From Bacteroidales bacterium (GTDB lineage: Bacteria > Bacteroidota > Bacteroidia > Bacteroidales > UBA932): a stretch of DNA of 64,000 nt. Shown piece by piece: positions 55,218-64,000 of this stretch. The notes under the pieces were generated by a model. That model searched no databases and was not told the DNA's origin. It saw only the letters and a program-made list of their open reading frames with translations. Both the position numbers and the translations under genes were made by a program. Numbering within the stretch: position 1 is the first letter of the stretch; the number at the start of each line of letters is the position of its first letter. Location of the stretch: assembly GCA_017634595.1 (NCBI GenBank), contig JAGBNC010000017.1, positions 1 to 64,000 of the forward strand. The letters run 5' to 3'.

Positions 55218-55742
55218 TCAGCGGCGCTCGTACACAACGAACTCGAAGCTGAAGCCTGTTTCGGGGTCAACATGCGTCTCGGAAGTACTTACCCGTTTCC
55301 ATAATTGAGGGTCGATCTCGGGGAAAAATACATCGGCCCCTTCAACTACAGTATGGACATGTGTAATATACAGGCGGTCCATGTCGGGCAGCGCTGCACG
55401 GTACACGGAGGCTCCTCCCATCACGAAGCACTTGTCCTTGCCGGCGGCCGCGGCCTCGCGGTATGCCTCGTCGAAGGAATAGACGCAGCAGACCTCCGGA
55501 ATAGGCTCCCCGCCTAGATTGAGGACTATATTCTTCCTGTCCCTCAAGGGCCTGAAAGGAAGGGAGAAATAAGTTGTACGGCCCATTATCACCGGGTATC
55601 CGGCAGTAACTGTCTTGAAGTATTTAAGGTCTTCGGAAATATGCCAGGGGAGCTGTCCCTTGACTCCGATACCATTGTTGTCGGCAATGGCCACAATAAG
55701 GCACTTGAGCATACGCGGGCGGTGTTTTATGGTAAATGTCAT
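55218..55742 (-). CDS. folA: dihydrofolate reductase
   Basis: 174 residues. [63 protein letters not shown] is a typical DHFR core with the active-site Glu/Asp region and the MGRxT motif. It regenerates tetrahydrofolate consumed by thyA just upstream. The start at 55742 overlaps the thyA stop by ATGA; the ATG at 55712 would match the usual family N-terminus (ten residues shorter) and is a real alternative. Confidence 0.95.
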   Translation of the reverse strand: MTFTIKHRPRMLKCLIVAIADNNGIGVKGQLPWHISEDLKYFKTVTAGYPVIMGRTTYFSLPFRPLRDRKNIVLNLGGEPIPEVCCVYSFDEAYREAAAAGKDKCFVMGGASVYRAALPDMDRLYITHVHTVVEGADVFFPEIDPQLWKRVSTSETHVDPETGFSFEFVVYERR

Positions 55743-56533
55743 ACTGCAACCGGCGCTTTGATGGCCGGCCAAGGGTCATAACCCTCGAGGGTGAAATCTT
55801 CGTAACGGAAATCGAAAAGACTCTTCACGTCCGGATTGAGCTTCATGACAGGAAGAGGGCGCGGAGTCCTTGAGAGCTGCTCGGCCACCTGGTCAAAGTG
55901 GTTAAGATAGATATGAGTATCGCCCGTGGTATGTATGAACTCACCGGGCTTCAGGCCGCAGACCTGTGCCAGCATCATGGTGAGAAGGGCGTAGGAAGCT
56001 ATATTGAACGGCACCCCGAGGAAGGTGTCGGCGCTGCGCTGATAGAGTTGGCAGCTGAGTTTACCATCCGCCACATAGAACTGGAAGAGGCAGTGGCAGG
56101 GCGGCAGGGCCATCCTGTCTATATCGCCAGGATTCCATGCGCACACCAGCATACGCCGTGAATCGGGGTGGTTCTTGATAAGGTCGATGACCTGCGACAA
56201 CTGGTCGATGCTGCGCCCGCCGGGGGCTTCCCAGCTGCGCCACTGATGGCCGTACACGGGCCCCAGATCGCCGTTTTCATCGGCCCACTCATCCCAGATG
56301 CTCACTTTATTGTCATGCAGATACTTGATGTTGGTATCGCCGGCAATGAACCACAAAAGCTCGTGTATGATGGAGCGGAGATGCACTTTCTTGGTGGTAA
56401 GCAAGGGGAAACCTTCGCTGAGGTCGAATCGCATCTGGTATCCGAAAATACTCTGGGTGCCGACTCCGGTACGGTCGGACTTTATGACCCCATGCTCGCG
56501 TATGTAGCGCAGAAGATCGAGGTATTGTTTCAT
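55739..56533 (-). CDS. thyA: thymidylate synthase
   Basis: 264 residues, ThyA-type. [64 protein letters not shown], and the catalytic cysteine in [50 protein letters not shown] ends the core. Makes dTMP from dUMP with methylenetetrahydrofolate. ATGA overlaps link it on both sides, to the DUF5106 lipoprotein and folA. Confidence 0.98.
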   Translation of the reverse strand: MKQYLDLLRYIREHGVIKSDRTGVGTQSIFGYQMRFDLSEGFPLLTTKKVHLRSIIHELLWFIAGDTNIKYLHDNKVSIWDEWADENGDLGPVYGHQWRSWEAPGGRSIDQLSQVIDLIKNHPDSRRMLVCAWNPGDIDRMALPPCHCLFQFYVADGKLSCQLYQRSADTFLGVPFNIASYALLTMMLAQVCGLKPGEFIHTTGDTHIYLNHFDQVAEQLSRTPRPLPVMKLNPDVKSLFDFRYEDFTLEGYDPWPAIKAPVAV

Positions 56534-57540
56534 ATTATCGTATCAAGAAATGCAAGGACGGATGGAGTAGGAGCGTCTTTCATCAGCACACGCTTCTTAG
56601 CATCAAGCAGGTACAGCGACGGAATGGCCCTTATGTCGTATGCCCCGCTGTCACGCAGCGAGAAAGTATAATCGTAGCCGTTTATCCAGCAGCTCGGGTA
56701 ATTCGGGGAATAGTCGCGCCACTTGGACACTTCTTCATCGATATAGATATTGACGACTGCCAGCTTCTTATTTGCAATCAGCGACTCAATATAGCCCCTG
56801 GACATCACGTCATTGATGATTTCCTTGCAGGATGAGCAGCCGGGATTGCTGAAAAACAGCATGGTATATTCGGCCTCCACGTCATACAGACGCCCCTGGC
56901 GGCCTTTGATGTCCTTGTAACGTATGTCGGGCACCTTGCTCCCGAAGGGGTTGGTGCGGCACATCTTGAGCTCGTGGCGGTATGCAGTGCGCATATCGTC
57001 GCTTGTACACGGACTCTCGGCCATTGCCTCTACGAAAGGCAGATACAGGTCTTCGTCGCGCTGCGGGGCGTTGGGGTCGTAGAGGTAGTGCGACACCATC
57101 TCGGTGAGCCTCAGATAGGTATTGGCGGTGGTATCTTGCTGCTGGCGAGCCTCCAGTTTTTTGAAAAAGACCTTAACGCTCTGCTGCGCCTTGCGTAAGG
57201 GCGTGGGATCGTCGGGAGTGGCCGACGTCTTTATATTCTGCAGAAGCTGGATATAATCGGCCAGAGCCTGCTCTACATTCTTGTCGGCGACTCCAAGCAC
57301 AGCATCGGGAGTGGTGGCGCCTTGCGCTTTGAAAAATGCATCCCAGTAATGCTCCAGCACATAATCTAACTGTGCATCCGCATTGTCGCTGTACACTCTC
57401 GGTACGGACACCATGGGGAAATCCTGCGAGGCGGCGGCTTCCTCCTCGCCGGCTGGGGACTTCTGTGTGGACGGACCGCCGCAAGCGTACAGCAGCACCA
57501 AGGCCAAAGAGGCTGCAAGAATAATAGCAATTCTCTTCAT
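56530..57540 (-). CDS. DUF5106 lipoprotein with thioredoxin-like C-terminal domain
   Basis: 336-residue lipoprotein (lipobox LLYAC, Cys20). An all-helical DUF5106-like part (about 45-200) is followed by a thioredoxin-fold domain with PGCSSCKEI (CxxC) and the cis-Pro region [14 protein letters not shown]. Probably a periplasm-facing thiol oxidoreductase in the TlpA/ResA sense. It is ATGA-coupled to thyA downstream, an odd partnership. The ATG at 57540 is chosen over one three codons upstream. Confidence 0.85.
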   Translation of the reverse strand: MKRIAIILAASLALVLLYACGGPSTQKSPAGEEEAAASQDFPMVSVPRVYSDNADAQLDYVLEHYWDAFFKAQGATTPDAVLGVADKNVEQALADYIQLLQNIKTSATPDDPTPLRKAQQSVKVFFKKLEARQQQDTTANTYLRLTEMVSHYLYDPNAPQRDEDLYLPFVEAMAESPCTSDDMRTAYRHELKMCRTNPFGSKVPDIRYKDIKGRQGRLYDVEAEYTMLFFSNPGCSSCKEIINDVMSRGYIESLIANKKLAVVNIYIDEEVSKWRDYSPNYPSCWINGYDYTFSLRDSGAYDIRAIPSLYLLDAKKRVLMKDAPTPSVLAFLDTII

Positions 57541-57546
57541 ATTGTA

Positions 57547-57554
57547 CAAAGATA
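57547..57554 (-). promoter_or_regulatory. -7 element for the DUF5106-thyA-folA operon
   Basis: The minus strand reads TATCTTTG, six bases upstream of the ATG at 57540, so the leader would be almost absent. Spacing to an upstream TTTG is poor. Confidence 0.4.
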
Positions 57555-57620
57555 TAAAAACTTGGCAATGTTTGAAATATCAAAATAAAGTTCTATTTTG
57601 CGCCAATTACTTAAATGACT

Positions 57621-58460
57621 ATGAGACTTCTTATTATTCTTCTGCTGCTCGCTCCCGCAAGGGACAGCCTCCTGCTAGTAAGCTGGAACGTTGAGAATTT
57701 CCTCGACTACCGCTGCGACTCCACCGGCCGCTACACGCGCAGCCGCTTCTACAACAAATGCAATTCCCTCTCCAAGACTCTCCTCTTGATAGCCGAGCGC
57801 TCGGGGCGCCTTCCGGACGCAATAGCGCTCATGGAGGTGGGCGACCGCTACGTGCTGAAAAAGCTGCTGGACACCACCCCGCTACGCAAACTGGACTACG
57901 GCATAGTCCACTACGAATCCCCCGACAGGCGCGGCATCGACTGTGCACTGCTGTACCGCCGGAGCCGCCTGAAACTGCTCAATTCGGAGGCCAAGCATCT
58001 GTATGACAGTGCTGTAAGTCCTCCGGCGCTGATGCACACAAGGGACATTCTGGTGGCCGAATTCGAAGGCCTGGACATATTGGTCAACCACCACCCTTCA
58101 AAGGTGGGCACCGACTCCGAACGGCGCAGAGCCATAGCCATGCAGCGCATGTGGGATGTCATCGACTCCCTGCAGGCGGCCGGGCACCGAAGTATCATTT
58201 CGGTAGGCGATTTCAACGACAATGTGTGGGGTCAGGAGGCTACCAAAGGGACTATCAAGTATAACGGCGCATGGGAAAAGATAGACGGGTATTTCGCCCG
58301 GGGGCTCAAGGTCGGCGAGCGTGTGTTCGACGACCCGCTGCTGTCCGAAGCCGACAAGTCCTTCGGAGGCACAAAACCCCGGCGCAGCTTCATCGGCCCC
58401 CGCTTCAACGGCGGAGCCTCCGACCACTATCCAGTAGTGCTTTGGATAAGTACACAATGA
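57621..58460 (+). CDS. secreted endonuclease/exonuclease/phosphatase (EEP) family protein
   Basis: 279 residues with a short signal peptide (MRLLIILLLLAPARDS). LLVSWNVENFLDYR gives the Asn ligand, LMEVGDRYV the Glu, ILVNHHPSK and IISVGDFNDNVWG the middle motifs, and SDHYPVVLWI the terminal SDH, all in EEP order. The ATG at 57621 is preferred to one two codons upstream. A second EEP protein lies at 36.8-38.1 kb. Followed by a repeat-filled gap. Confidence 0.85.
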   Translation: MRLLIILLLLAPARDSLLLVSWNVENFLDYRCDSTGRYTRSRFYNKCNSLSKTLLLIAERSGRLPDAIALMEVGDRYVLKKLLDTTPLRKLDYGIVHYESPDRRGIDCALLYRRSRLKLLNSEAKHLYDSAVSPPALMHTRDILVAEFEGLDILVNHHPSKVGTDSERRRAIAMQRMWDVIDSLQAAGHRSIISVGDFNDNVWGQEATKGTIKYNGAWEKIDGYFARGLKVGERVFDDPLLSEADKSFGGTKPRRSFIGPRFNGGASDHYPVVLWISTQ

Positions 58461-58610
58461 CCCGGAGCTGCTGAATGCCCCTTTGATGGCGGTGGTGGCA
58501 GGGATCCGTGAGGTTTTTTTACGGTCCCGCCCCGCCCTCAAAACCGGCCCCTGGTGAGGACGAGACACACAGCGTTTCCCTTAGCAATTTGAAAGTCAGC
58601 ACCATACGTT

Positions 58611-58691
58611 TTTCGGGTGCTTCAAACAGAGCACCCGAAATCTGCAAAAGCCTCCTGCTCAATGACTAACGCAAAACGGTCTTTTCAGACC
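58611..58691. repeat. two perfect hairpins in the EEP-PPIase gap
   Basis: TTTCGGGTGC (58611-58620) pairs perfectly with GCACCCGAAA (58631-58640) around a ten-base loop. GGTCT/AGACC (58678-58691) closes on TTTC. Neither has a T-tail on the side that would make a terminator. Confidence 0.7.
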
Positions 58692-58711
58692 ATATCCTAC
58701 TCGACTTCTCT

Positions 58712-58827
58712 GAAGACGAAAAAGCTGCTAGTTTTTAGTCCTCGCTGACAAGGAATGGGGGAAAAGATGGCGGCAGGCAGCGGCGAAGACTAAAAAGCCG
58801 CCGGTTATTAGTCCTCGCTGATAAGGA
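58712..58827. repeat. imperfect tandem repeat, period 73 bp
   Basis: 58712-58754 and 58785-58827 are 43-base copies, about 37 identical, both containing TTAGTCCTCGCTGA. In the second copy GACTAA/TTAGTC and CCTCGCT/AGCGAGG form two consecutive hairpins (58788-58834), the same chained design seen in the palindromes elsewhere. Confidence 0.8.
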
Positions 58828-58921
58828 GCGAGGGAGATGGCAAGGGCGGGGTGTTCGTACCGGTGCTGTTGAATGCCCCTTTGAGGGCAGTGGTGGCAGG
58901 GAGCCGTGTGGGCTTTTATCA

Positions 58922-58966
58922 CAAAAAAGAGGATGACCTCAAGTCCTGAGACTTTTGAGTCATCCT
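58922..58966 (-). terminator. terminator of the envelope operon ending in the PPIase gene
   Basis: AGGATGAC/GTCATCCT with an inner CTCAA/TTGAG extension (one bulged C). On the minus strand it is followed by a six-T run. It lies 31 bases after the PPIase stop. Confidence 0.8.
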
Positions 58967-58997
58967 CCTCGATAGAATAATTCGCTTACCTGGAATC

Positions 58998-61094
58998 CTA
59001 GAAGAAACGGGCGCGATTGTCTTTTACGTCGTCGTACTCCATCATCACGGGGACGATCATCTGTGCGGAATAACGAGCCTTCTGCTTCTCGTTATTGACA
59101 GCATCCTCCTCGGTGAAGAAGGAACCGGTCTGACGGTTGCTCACCTTGAACACATACACGCAGGCCTCTCCGGCCACGGGACCGCAAATCTGGCCCTCGG
59201 GTGCTACAGAAGCAGCTCCGAGCAGTGCGGGCTCCACGGCGGGTGCGCCTGTGGTGTTGAAAGCAACATCCTCGCGGGTGTTGGTAGATGCCTTGCAGGC
59301 CTCTGCTACCTGCTCCAAGCTTGTCATGCCCTGAATCTTGGCGGCAACCTGAGCCTTGGTAAGCTCGCGGAGCTTCTCGCTCTTGAGAATCTCATTGATC
59401 TCGGGAGCGGCATCATTGACAGACCTGTAGCCCTCCTCGCGGGCAGCCTTGACAGCCACCACGAAGAAGTAATTGTTGTTGACAGTGATGATGTTGGAAG
59501 CCTTGCCGGGCTTGTTGTCAAAGACCCAGCGGGTGATCTCCTTGGCCTGGCTGATGGCGCCGTAGCTGGAGGTAGCCTCGCTGACATTGTTCATAGGGTG
59601 AGAGTACACGCCGGTAGAATCGACTGCCCTCTTGTAGCCCTCGTAGGTACCGCCGGTGATGGAGGCGAAACGATTGGCCTTGGCATAGAAGTCGTTGAAG
59701 GTCTCCTGGCTTGCAAGTGCGGTCTTCTCGAGCACGGCCACCTGCTTCTTGGCAACGGGCTTGGTGCGCTTTGATACCAGCACTACATGTGAACCATACT
59801 GGGTATTGAGCACGAAAGGCTTGTTGAGGTCGGCTGTAACGACACTCTCGAATCCGGGGATAGTGTAGGTCTGGGTGAACCAGCCAAGGTTGCCAAGCTC
59901 GCCTCCGTCGGCGGAAGACTTGTCAACTGAATAGAGGGCTGCGAGGTTGGAGAAATTGCCGCCTTTGGCAACAACGGCGCAGAGGCTGTCGGCCTGCTTC
60001 TGGGCATTGGCTCCCTGAAGCAGAATGTGCTTGACATACACGGAGTCAGGAACCATGGCGCTTGCCATAGTCTTGACGGCACGGAACACATTGCCGCTCT
60101 TGTACACAGGAGACACACCCTCGGAGCCGCTGAACACGAATTCAGCAATGTCGGAGGACAGGTTGCTTGCAAGCTCGTTCTGGGTGTACCAGTGCTCGGA
60201 ATAGGAGCGCTCGGAGTTCCTGAGAAGGAAAGCCTTCATGTTGCCGGTAGAACCGAACTCTGCAAGACGGCCCTCGATGTCCTCGTTGGCGGCTGTGATG
60301 TCAGCCTCGGAAGGAACAACCTCATACACCACATACTCAATGTCGCGGCCTGCATTCTGCTTGTAGTTCTTCTTATGGGCATTGTAGTATGCCTTGATCT
60401 CGGAAGAAGACACAGTGACAGTGCTGTCGTTGTAGTTGAAAGGAACCATCACATACTCAACAGTAGCGGTAGTGTTGGCCTCGGCTACAGCCTTGTCGGC
60501 AAATACCTTGGGCAGTACGTTGGCGTTGATGAACAGGGCGCCGTACTTGTCGTAGTACTTCTGGGTCAGGACAGAATTCTGCAGATAGTTCCAGAAGAGC
60601 TTGCCGCGGCCGCTTTCATCGGCCTCGGTATTCTGCACGAAGCTTCGGAGAGCCTCGGGAGAATAAAGCCCGGTCTCAGGATCCTGGAATGCGGGATTCT
60701 GGGCAAGGACAGGGGAAATGTTGTCTCCGGTGGTAAGGTTCACCATTTCGTCTTCACCCACGCGCACACCTGCGTTGCGGGCGTTCTTGGTGAGCATATA
60801 CCTGTCCAGATAGTCCTGCCATGCAGCATTGCGGATCTGTATCTGGGTCTGCTCGTTCTGTACTGAAGAACCGGTTGCAATCTGATGAATGGTCGTAAAC
60901 TTGTCCACATTTTCCTGGAAATCGGTGTAAGAAACACGCTTGCCTGCGATCTGGCCGACATCATACTTGGACGACATGGACTGCAGGGCGGAACCCAGGG
61001 TATTTGGATCAATAATAAACGAAAGGAGGGCCAGGGCGATGATGATCGAGATCGCCAGGCCGAATTTTACGCGAATTTTTTGAAGAACCGCCAT
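58998..61094 (-). CDS. PpiD/SurA-like peptidyl-prolyl isomerase
   Basis: 698-residue periplasmic folding factor. The N-terminal SurA_N_3-like segment includes one membrane helix (FGLAISIIIALALLSFIID), so it is anchored in the inner membrane like PpiD. A parvulin (PPIC) domain follows (about 345-445): VKHILLQGANAQKQADSLCAVVAKGGNFSNLAALYSVDKSSADGGELGNLGWF. A second, degenerate rotamase-like region is C-terminal. It should help fold outer-membrane proteins. It ends the OMP-TPR-LptC-PPIase cluster. Confidence 0.92.
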   Translation of the reverse strand: MAVLQKIRVKFGLAISIIIALALLSFIIDPNTLGSALQSMSSKYDVGQIAGKRVSYTDFQENVDKFTTIHQIATGSSVQNEQTQIQIRNAAWQDYLDRYMLTKNARNAGVRVGEDEMVNLTTGDNISPVLAQNPAFQDPETGLYSPEALRSFVQNTEADESGRGKLFWNYLQNSVLTQKYYDKYGALFINANVLPKVFADKAVAEANTTATVEYVMVPFNYNDSTVTVSSSEIKAYYNAHKKNYKQNAGRDIEYVVYEVVPSEADITAANEDIEGRLAEFGSTGNMKAFLLRNSERSYSEHWYTQNELASNLSSDIAEFVFSGSEGVSPVYKSGNVFRAVKTMASAMVPDSVYVKHILLQGANAQKQADSLCAVVAKGGNFSNLAALYSVDKSSADGGELGNLGWFTQTYTIPGFESVVTADLNKPFVLNTQYGSHVVLVSKRTKPVAKKQVAVLEKTALASQETFNDFYAKANRFASITGGTYEGYKRAVDSTGVYSHPMNNVSEATSSYGAISQAKEITRWVFDNKPGKASNIITVNNNYFFVVAVKAAREEGYRSVNDAAPEINEILKSEKLRELTKAQVAAKIQGMTSLEQVAEACKASTNTREDVAFNTTGAPAVEPALLGAASVAPEGQICGPVAGEACVYVFKVSNRQTGSFFTEEDAVNNEKQKARYSAQMIVPVMMEYDDVKDNRARFF

Positions 61095-61142
61095 TTTGTT
61101 ATTTAATTTTAGTCTTTTATTCCAAACTAATGAGCCGCGAAA

Positions 61143-61751
61143 TTACAAATTTTTTGGGAAAGCACCAATAAAATTCACAGAATCAATCACAACAAGGGTA
61201 GAATCCTGCACTGTAACGCCATATCCGTTGAAGGTCTTGTGGAGTATAGCATTGCGCGCATGGTCGTCGGAACGCATGCCGTAACCCTGCAGGAAACCGT
61301 CCGGAGAGTACATCTTGATGTAGCAGTCCGTCCATATCTCCTTCTTGAACTGATCCCAATAGAGAGTGTCGGTCTCCATGGTCTCGCGCTTTATTACGTT
61401 ATGGATGAGAACATTACCGAATGCCGACCATATATCCTCGGTCTTGCGGGTCTTGTCCACCTTGTGGCTGGCCTGGTCGGAAAAAACCAGACTTTCCAGC
61501 AGGCCTTCGTCGTTGTAGGAATAAACCGAAAGGCCATTGGGGAATTTGTCAATTTTAACGGTATCGTTCTCAAAGGTCTCCATCAACGGAGCCTCAATCC
61601 GCATCTCCACCTTGCCGTTCTTGGTCTGTACGGTAAACATGTCCGTTATCATCTGTACAGGAGTCTGGCTCAGGTCGAGTGTGTCGGCCTGAGCCAGTTT
61701 GCTCTTGCAAGAAACGACAATACTGGCAAGCGCTAAAACGCTTGCCAGCAT
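61143..61751 (-). CDS. lptC: LptC-like LPS export protein
   Basis: 202-residue lipoprotein-like protein (lipobox SIVVSC), then the LptC beta-jellyroll: MITDMFTVQTKNGKVEMRIEAPLMETFENDTVKIDKFPNGLSVYSYNDEGLLESLVFSDQASH, and MYSPDGFLQGYGMRSDDHARNAI near the end. It bridges the inner-membrane ABC exporter and periplasmic LptA in lipopolysaccharide transport. The ATG at 61751 is chosen; a TTG at 61778, three bases after the previous stop, is also possible. A longer frame overlapping the TPR gene is unlikely. Confidence 0.9.
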   Translation of the reverse strand: MLASVLALASIVVSCKSKLAQADTLDLSQTPVQMITDMFTVQTKNGKVEMRIEAPLMETFENDTVKIDKFPNGLSVYSYNDEGLLESLVFSDQASHKVDKTRKTEDIWSAFGNVLIHNVIKRETMETDTLYWDQFKKEIWTDCYIKMYSPDGFLQGYGMRSDDHARNAILHKTFNGYGVTVQDSTLVVIDSVNFIGAFPKNL

Positions 61752-61780
61752 CGGAATAAAGTCGGATTTACTTATCAAAA

Positions 61781-63115
61781 TTACTTGTTGGTACGGACTG
61801 TGGTGGTGGCCCTCATGCCGCCGCACACTACGGTGTATGACTGGCCGTTGGTGACATCGTACATGAACGCTTCGGCCGCCTGAGGGAAGTATCTGCTGTA
61901 CTGGCCTATGTAGCGGTTGGCCTCCTCAGCGAGTGAAGGATCGGCCGCCTTGGCCCTGTTCATATAGTCGCAAGCCACCCAGTAAGGAGCCCTGCGGGCA
62001 ATCTCGTCGCCGCCGCAGCTGGTAGATCCCCAGATAGTACCGATCAGCAAGTATGCCTTGCCTGCCAGGCTCTCATCCATCGAAGGAACTTTGCTGGCTG
62101 CCTCGAATGCGGAGGCGGAACGGCCGTTCTTGAAGGAATATACAGCAAGCTCATAAAGGTAAGCAGCGTCTTCCTTGACATCGGACTCTTCCTTGTCGAT
62201 GGCTTCCTGGAGGTACTTGACTGCGTTGGCCACGTTGCCGCGGGCTGCGTGCAGCTTGTACAGATAGTAGGCAGCGTCGGCTGAAGGATCGAGTGTGTAC
62301 ATGGTGGTCACGGCGTTGAGGAACAGCTCGTTGTCGTTGCAATCCTCAGCCAGGCTGAGCATCTTGACTATGTTGGTAGCCAGCTCGAGGTCGTTGGGAT
62401 TGGCCTCATAGCGGGGGCCGAACAGGGCGAGCAGGTCTTCGCAGCTTGCCACCTTGCTGGAGATAAACAGGTTCTCGATATTGGTACGGAACTCGCCTAT
62501 CTGCTTCTTCTCAATCTCGGAAGAAGGCTCTATGGCGTTGAGCATGCCGAGGTTCCTCTGATATATGTTCAGCACTTCTTCGGTGCCGATACCGCCGTCA
62601 CCGTACAGGTCAACAGCAGCCTTGAAATCATTGAATACCACGGAGGCCTTGGTCTTTTCACCAAGGGTGCTGATCACACTCTCGTAGATACCAAACACAC
62701 GCTTATGATCGGACTTGATGTAGTTTGCCGCATAAGTAGCCTTGTTGTTCAGGGCTGTCACCGCGTACTTGGGGAAGAACTCGGCCCTCTGGTCCTGCAG
62801 AGTAAGCAGGGTATCCACCAGACCCTCCACGGCGATGGGATTCTTGGCGTTCTTGGTTATGAGCCTTTTGACCAGCTCGGAACCCTGGATAAGCAGGTTC
62901 TGGCTGCAGGAAGGAGGACATATCTTGTACGCCTGTCTCCAGTTGGGGATAGCATCGTCGTAATTCTTCTGCTTGTAGTAATCAGTGTAATACGAAAGGT
63001 ACTTGATGCACTCTTCTGCGTTCTCGCCATACTTGCTCATATCCTGCTGTGCAAAAAGATTTACACCTGACAGGATCATCATTAGGCTCGTAGCCGCTAA
63101 AAACACTTTTTTCAT
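61781..63115 (-). CDS. secreted tetratricopeptide-repeat protein
   Basis: 444 residues with signal peptide (MKKVFLAATSLMMILSGVNLFAQ). The body is helical, with several TPR-type units (QKNYDDAIPNWRQAYKICPPSC, GNVANAVKYLQEAIDKEESDV, GRSASAFEAASKVPSMDESLAGKAYLLIG). A conserved C-terminal tail includes ARRAPYWVACDYMNRAKAADPSLAEEANRYIGQYSRYFPQAAEAF. Homologues sit in the same place in other Bacteroidales, between an outer-membrane protein and LptC. Likely an envelope assembly scaffold. The ATG at 63115 is preferred to one three codons upstream. Confidence 0.85.
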   Translation of the reverse strand: MKKVFLAATSLMMILSGVNLFAQQDMSKYGENAEECIKYLSYYTDYYKQKNYDDAIPNWRQAYKICPPSCSQNLLIQGSELVKRLITKNAKNPIAVEGLVDTLLTLQDQRAEFFPKYAVTALNNKATYAANYIKSDHKRVFGIYESVISTLGEKTKASVVFNDFKAAVDLYGDGGIGTEEVLNIYQRNLGMLNAIEPSSEIEKKQIGEFRTNIENLFISSKVASCEDLLALFGPRYEANPNDLELATNIVKMLSLAEDCNDNELFLNAVTTMYTLDPSADAAYYLYKLHAARGNVANAVKYLQEAIDKEESDVKEDAAYLYELAVYSFKNGRSASAFEAASKVPSMDESLAGKAYLLIGTIWGSTSCGGDEIARRAPYWVACDYMNRAKAADPSLAEEANRYIGQYSRYFPQAAEAFMYDVTNGQSYTVVCGGMRATTTVRTNK

Positions 63116-63133
63116 ATCTCTCATTATTTGTTG

Positions 63134-64000
63134 TTACTGGTACTGGTGCTTCTGGAACCAGATGTCGAACAAATTAAATCCGATGGAGAAGTTTACATAC
63201 GTCTCGCGGATCATATTGTCCTTCATAGATCCCCTCTGTCCAAAATCCATACCAATCGTGATTCCGTTGTATCCGGGGAACACTGGAAGAGTGGCTCCGA
63301 GGGTTATTCCGTAAGCATTTATCTTATTGTTATCCAATGTATAATAGTCATTTTTCCAATACACTCCGGCACGATATGCAATTTTTCTGTAGTAGTAACG
63401 TATATCGTTGCGGGCGGGTACGAATTCTACGCCCAGGCGGTATGCCTCACAGACCGAAGCGGCAAATGAAGAGAGGCCAGCGCCGGTGCTCAGGTTGCCG
63501 GTAAAGCCCTCCCTGGTGTCTATGCCGCGGCCGCGCCAGTCGGAACGTGTATAGTCGGCTTCGACCATGAGTTTGTCTCCGTAACGGTAGGAAAGTCCTA
63601 CTCCGATCTCGCTGGCAAGCGACACATCGGGCGCACCGCTCTTGAAATACAAGGTATCGGATGCGGCGGTGCCGGTAGAGAAACGGTAGCTCGTCACGTT
63701 GCCTTTCAGATTGGCGGCTGTCTTGTACGTGGCGCCAATGATCATGGAGCTGCGTGCTCCCATGGGCTGCTCGTACTGGACGCCGAACTTGCCGGCCGGT
63801 GCAGTTAGCTGAAGCGTGTGCCCGTTGGAGGCTCCGTTGTAAGACGAGTTGCTGAATGTCTCCGTGAAGGTCTTCTCAATCTTTCCGAAATGATAGATAA
63901 ACTCGGCGCCGATGGAAAGGCGGCGCCAGAAGGTTACTCCGGCGGAAGCGAATATCTGGTAGATACTTCCCTTTCCGGTGGCCGTGTAAGCCACATTTCC
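63134..64000 (-). CDS. outer-membrane beta-barrel protein, 5' end outside the window
   Basis: At least 286 residues, running off the right edge, so the signal peptide is not seen. A GTG near the edge is not a credible start. Long amphipathic strands (FGVQYEQPMGARSSMIIGATYKTAANLKG, SEIGVGLSYRYGDKLMVEADYTRSDW, ITLGATLPVFPGYNGITIGMDFGQ) and the end NFSIGFNLFDIWFQKHQYQ suggest a FadL/OmpP1-like or PorV-like barrel. Its stop lies 18 bases from the TPR start, so it heads the envelope operon seen here. Confidence 0.75.
   Translation of the reverse strand, partial: GNVAYTATGKGSIYQIFASAGVTFWRRLSIGAEFIYHFGKIEKTFTETFSNSSYNGASNGHTLQLTAPAGKFGVQYEQPMGARSSMIIGATYKTAANLKGNVTSYRFSTGTAASDTLYFKSGAPDVSLASEIGVGLSYRYGDKLMVEADYTRSDWRGRGIDTREGFTGNLSTGAGLSSFAASVCEAYRLGVEFVPARNDIRYYYRKIAYRAGVYWKNDYYTLDNNKINAYGITLGATLPVFPGYNGITIGMDFGQRGSMKDNMIRETYVNFSIGFNLFDIWFQKHQYQ

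Larger units (their letters stand above)
58468..58913. repeat. two dispersed ~44-bp direct copies in the EEP-PPIase gap
   Basis: 58468-58513 and 58865-58911 share GCTG-TGAATGCCCCTTTGA-GGC-GTGGTGGCAGGGA-CCGTG with a few differences. In the second copy GCCC/GGGC forms a hairpin; in the first, GGGATCCGT/ACGGTCCC pairs around a T-rich loop. The 537-base gap 58461-58997 holds no gene I can support, only these repeats and the hairpins listed separately. Confidence 0.8.

Noticed and set aside
58712-58911. Possible CRISPR array
   Set aside because: Only two copies of each unit, imperfect, with no regular spacers and no cas genes.
58728-58922. 64-codon minus-strand frame
   Set aside because: Covers the tandem and dispersed repeats only.

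Overview
The window reads as a chromosomal stretch of an uncultured gut-type Bacteroidales (Bacteroidota). The grounds are a SusC/SusD pair driven by an ECF sigma/FecR pair, many MKK-type lipoprotein leaders, DUF4271, DUF5106 and FISUMP-type proteins, a eukaryote-like SUI1 factor, and promoters of the Bacteroides type (TTTG about 20 nt before TAnnTTTG) at several genes. Base composition is moderately GC-rich. The genus cannot be fixed from the sequence alone.

Layout. 1-2,450: tRNA-Ile(GAT) and tRNA-Ala(TGC) with a terminator, then acpP and uvrC on the minus strand. 2,450-14,000: an outer-membrane barrel gene, then a long plus-strand polysaccharide-utilisation-type operon: FN3/GLUG-repeat surface lipoprotein, ECF sigma, FecR anti-sigma, SusC with STN domain, SusD, helical-toroid lipoprotein, terminator. 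14,000-16,000: an AT-rich orphan lipoprotein, then pyrH-frr. 15,870-25,900: minus-strand operons dusB-lpxK-lacZ and TPR-U32-esterase-NAGPA, separated by tRNA-Ser(CGA). 26,000-34,550: plus-strand aspA, a TM protein, a BASS-type transporter, ychF, galK and a large HExxH/beta-barrel protein. 34,560-40,460: a minus-strand operon SUI1-DUF4271-hemD-rnpA-yidD-EEP-FISUMP-SGNH. 40,500-49,480: a phosphoesterase lipoprotein facing the minus operon mutS-acid phosphatase-GT4-CpXC-YfhO. 49,480-53,000: a repeat-filled gap, yraN, a repeat-invaded small membrane protein and a YeiH-type transporter. 52,455-64,000: VWA lipoprotein, NSS transporter, DUF5106 lipoprotein-thyA-folA, a secreted EEP protein, a second repeat-filled gap, and an envelope cluster (OMP, TPR, LptC, PPIase) running off the right edge.

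How the genes work together. Housekeeping (acyl carrier protein, DNA repair, UMP kinase, ribosome recycling, RNase P, thymidylate/folate, LPS kinase and LPS transport) is interleaved with secreted glycan- and phosphate-ester-degrading enzymes. Genes in the minus-strand operons mostly overlap by ATGA or TGATG, so translation is probably coupled.

The most unusual content is a set of GC-rich compound palindromes: arms of about 13-34 bp, several enclosing a run of smaller hairpins. They occur at 21,285-21,319, 33,300-33,422 (in frame inside a gene), 49,592-49,679, 49,888-49,992, and 50,832-50,977 (inside another gene). A further hairpin-rich, internally duplicated gap lies at 58,468-58,966. Two of the copies (21,285 and 49,930) are clearly homologous. 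This looks like a REP/BIME-like mobile palindrome family that can enter coding sequence in frame. No transposase for it is visible here.
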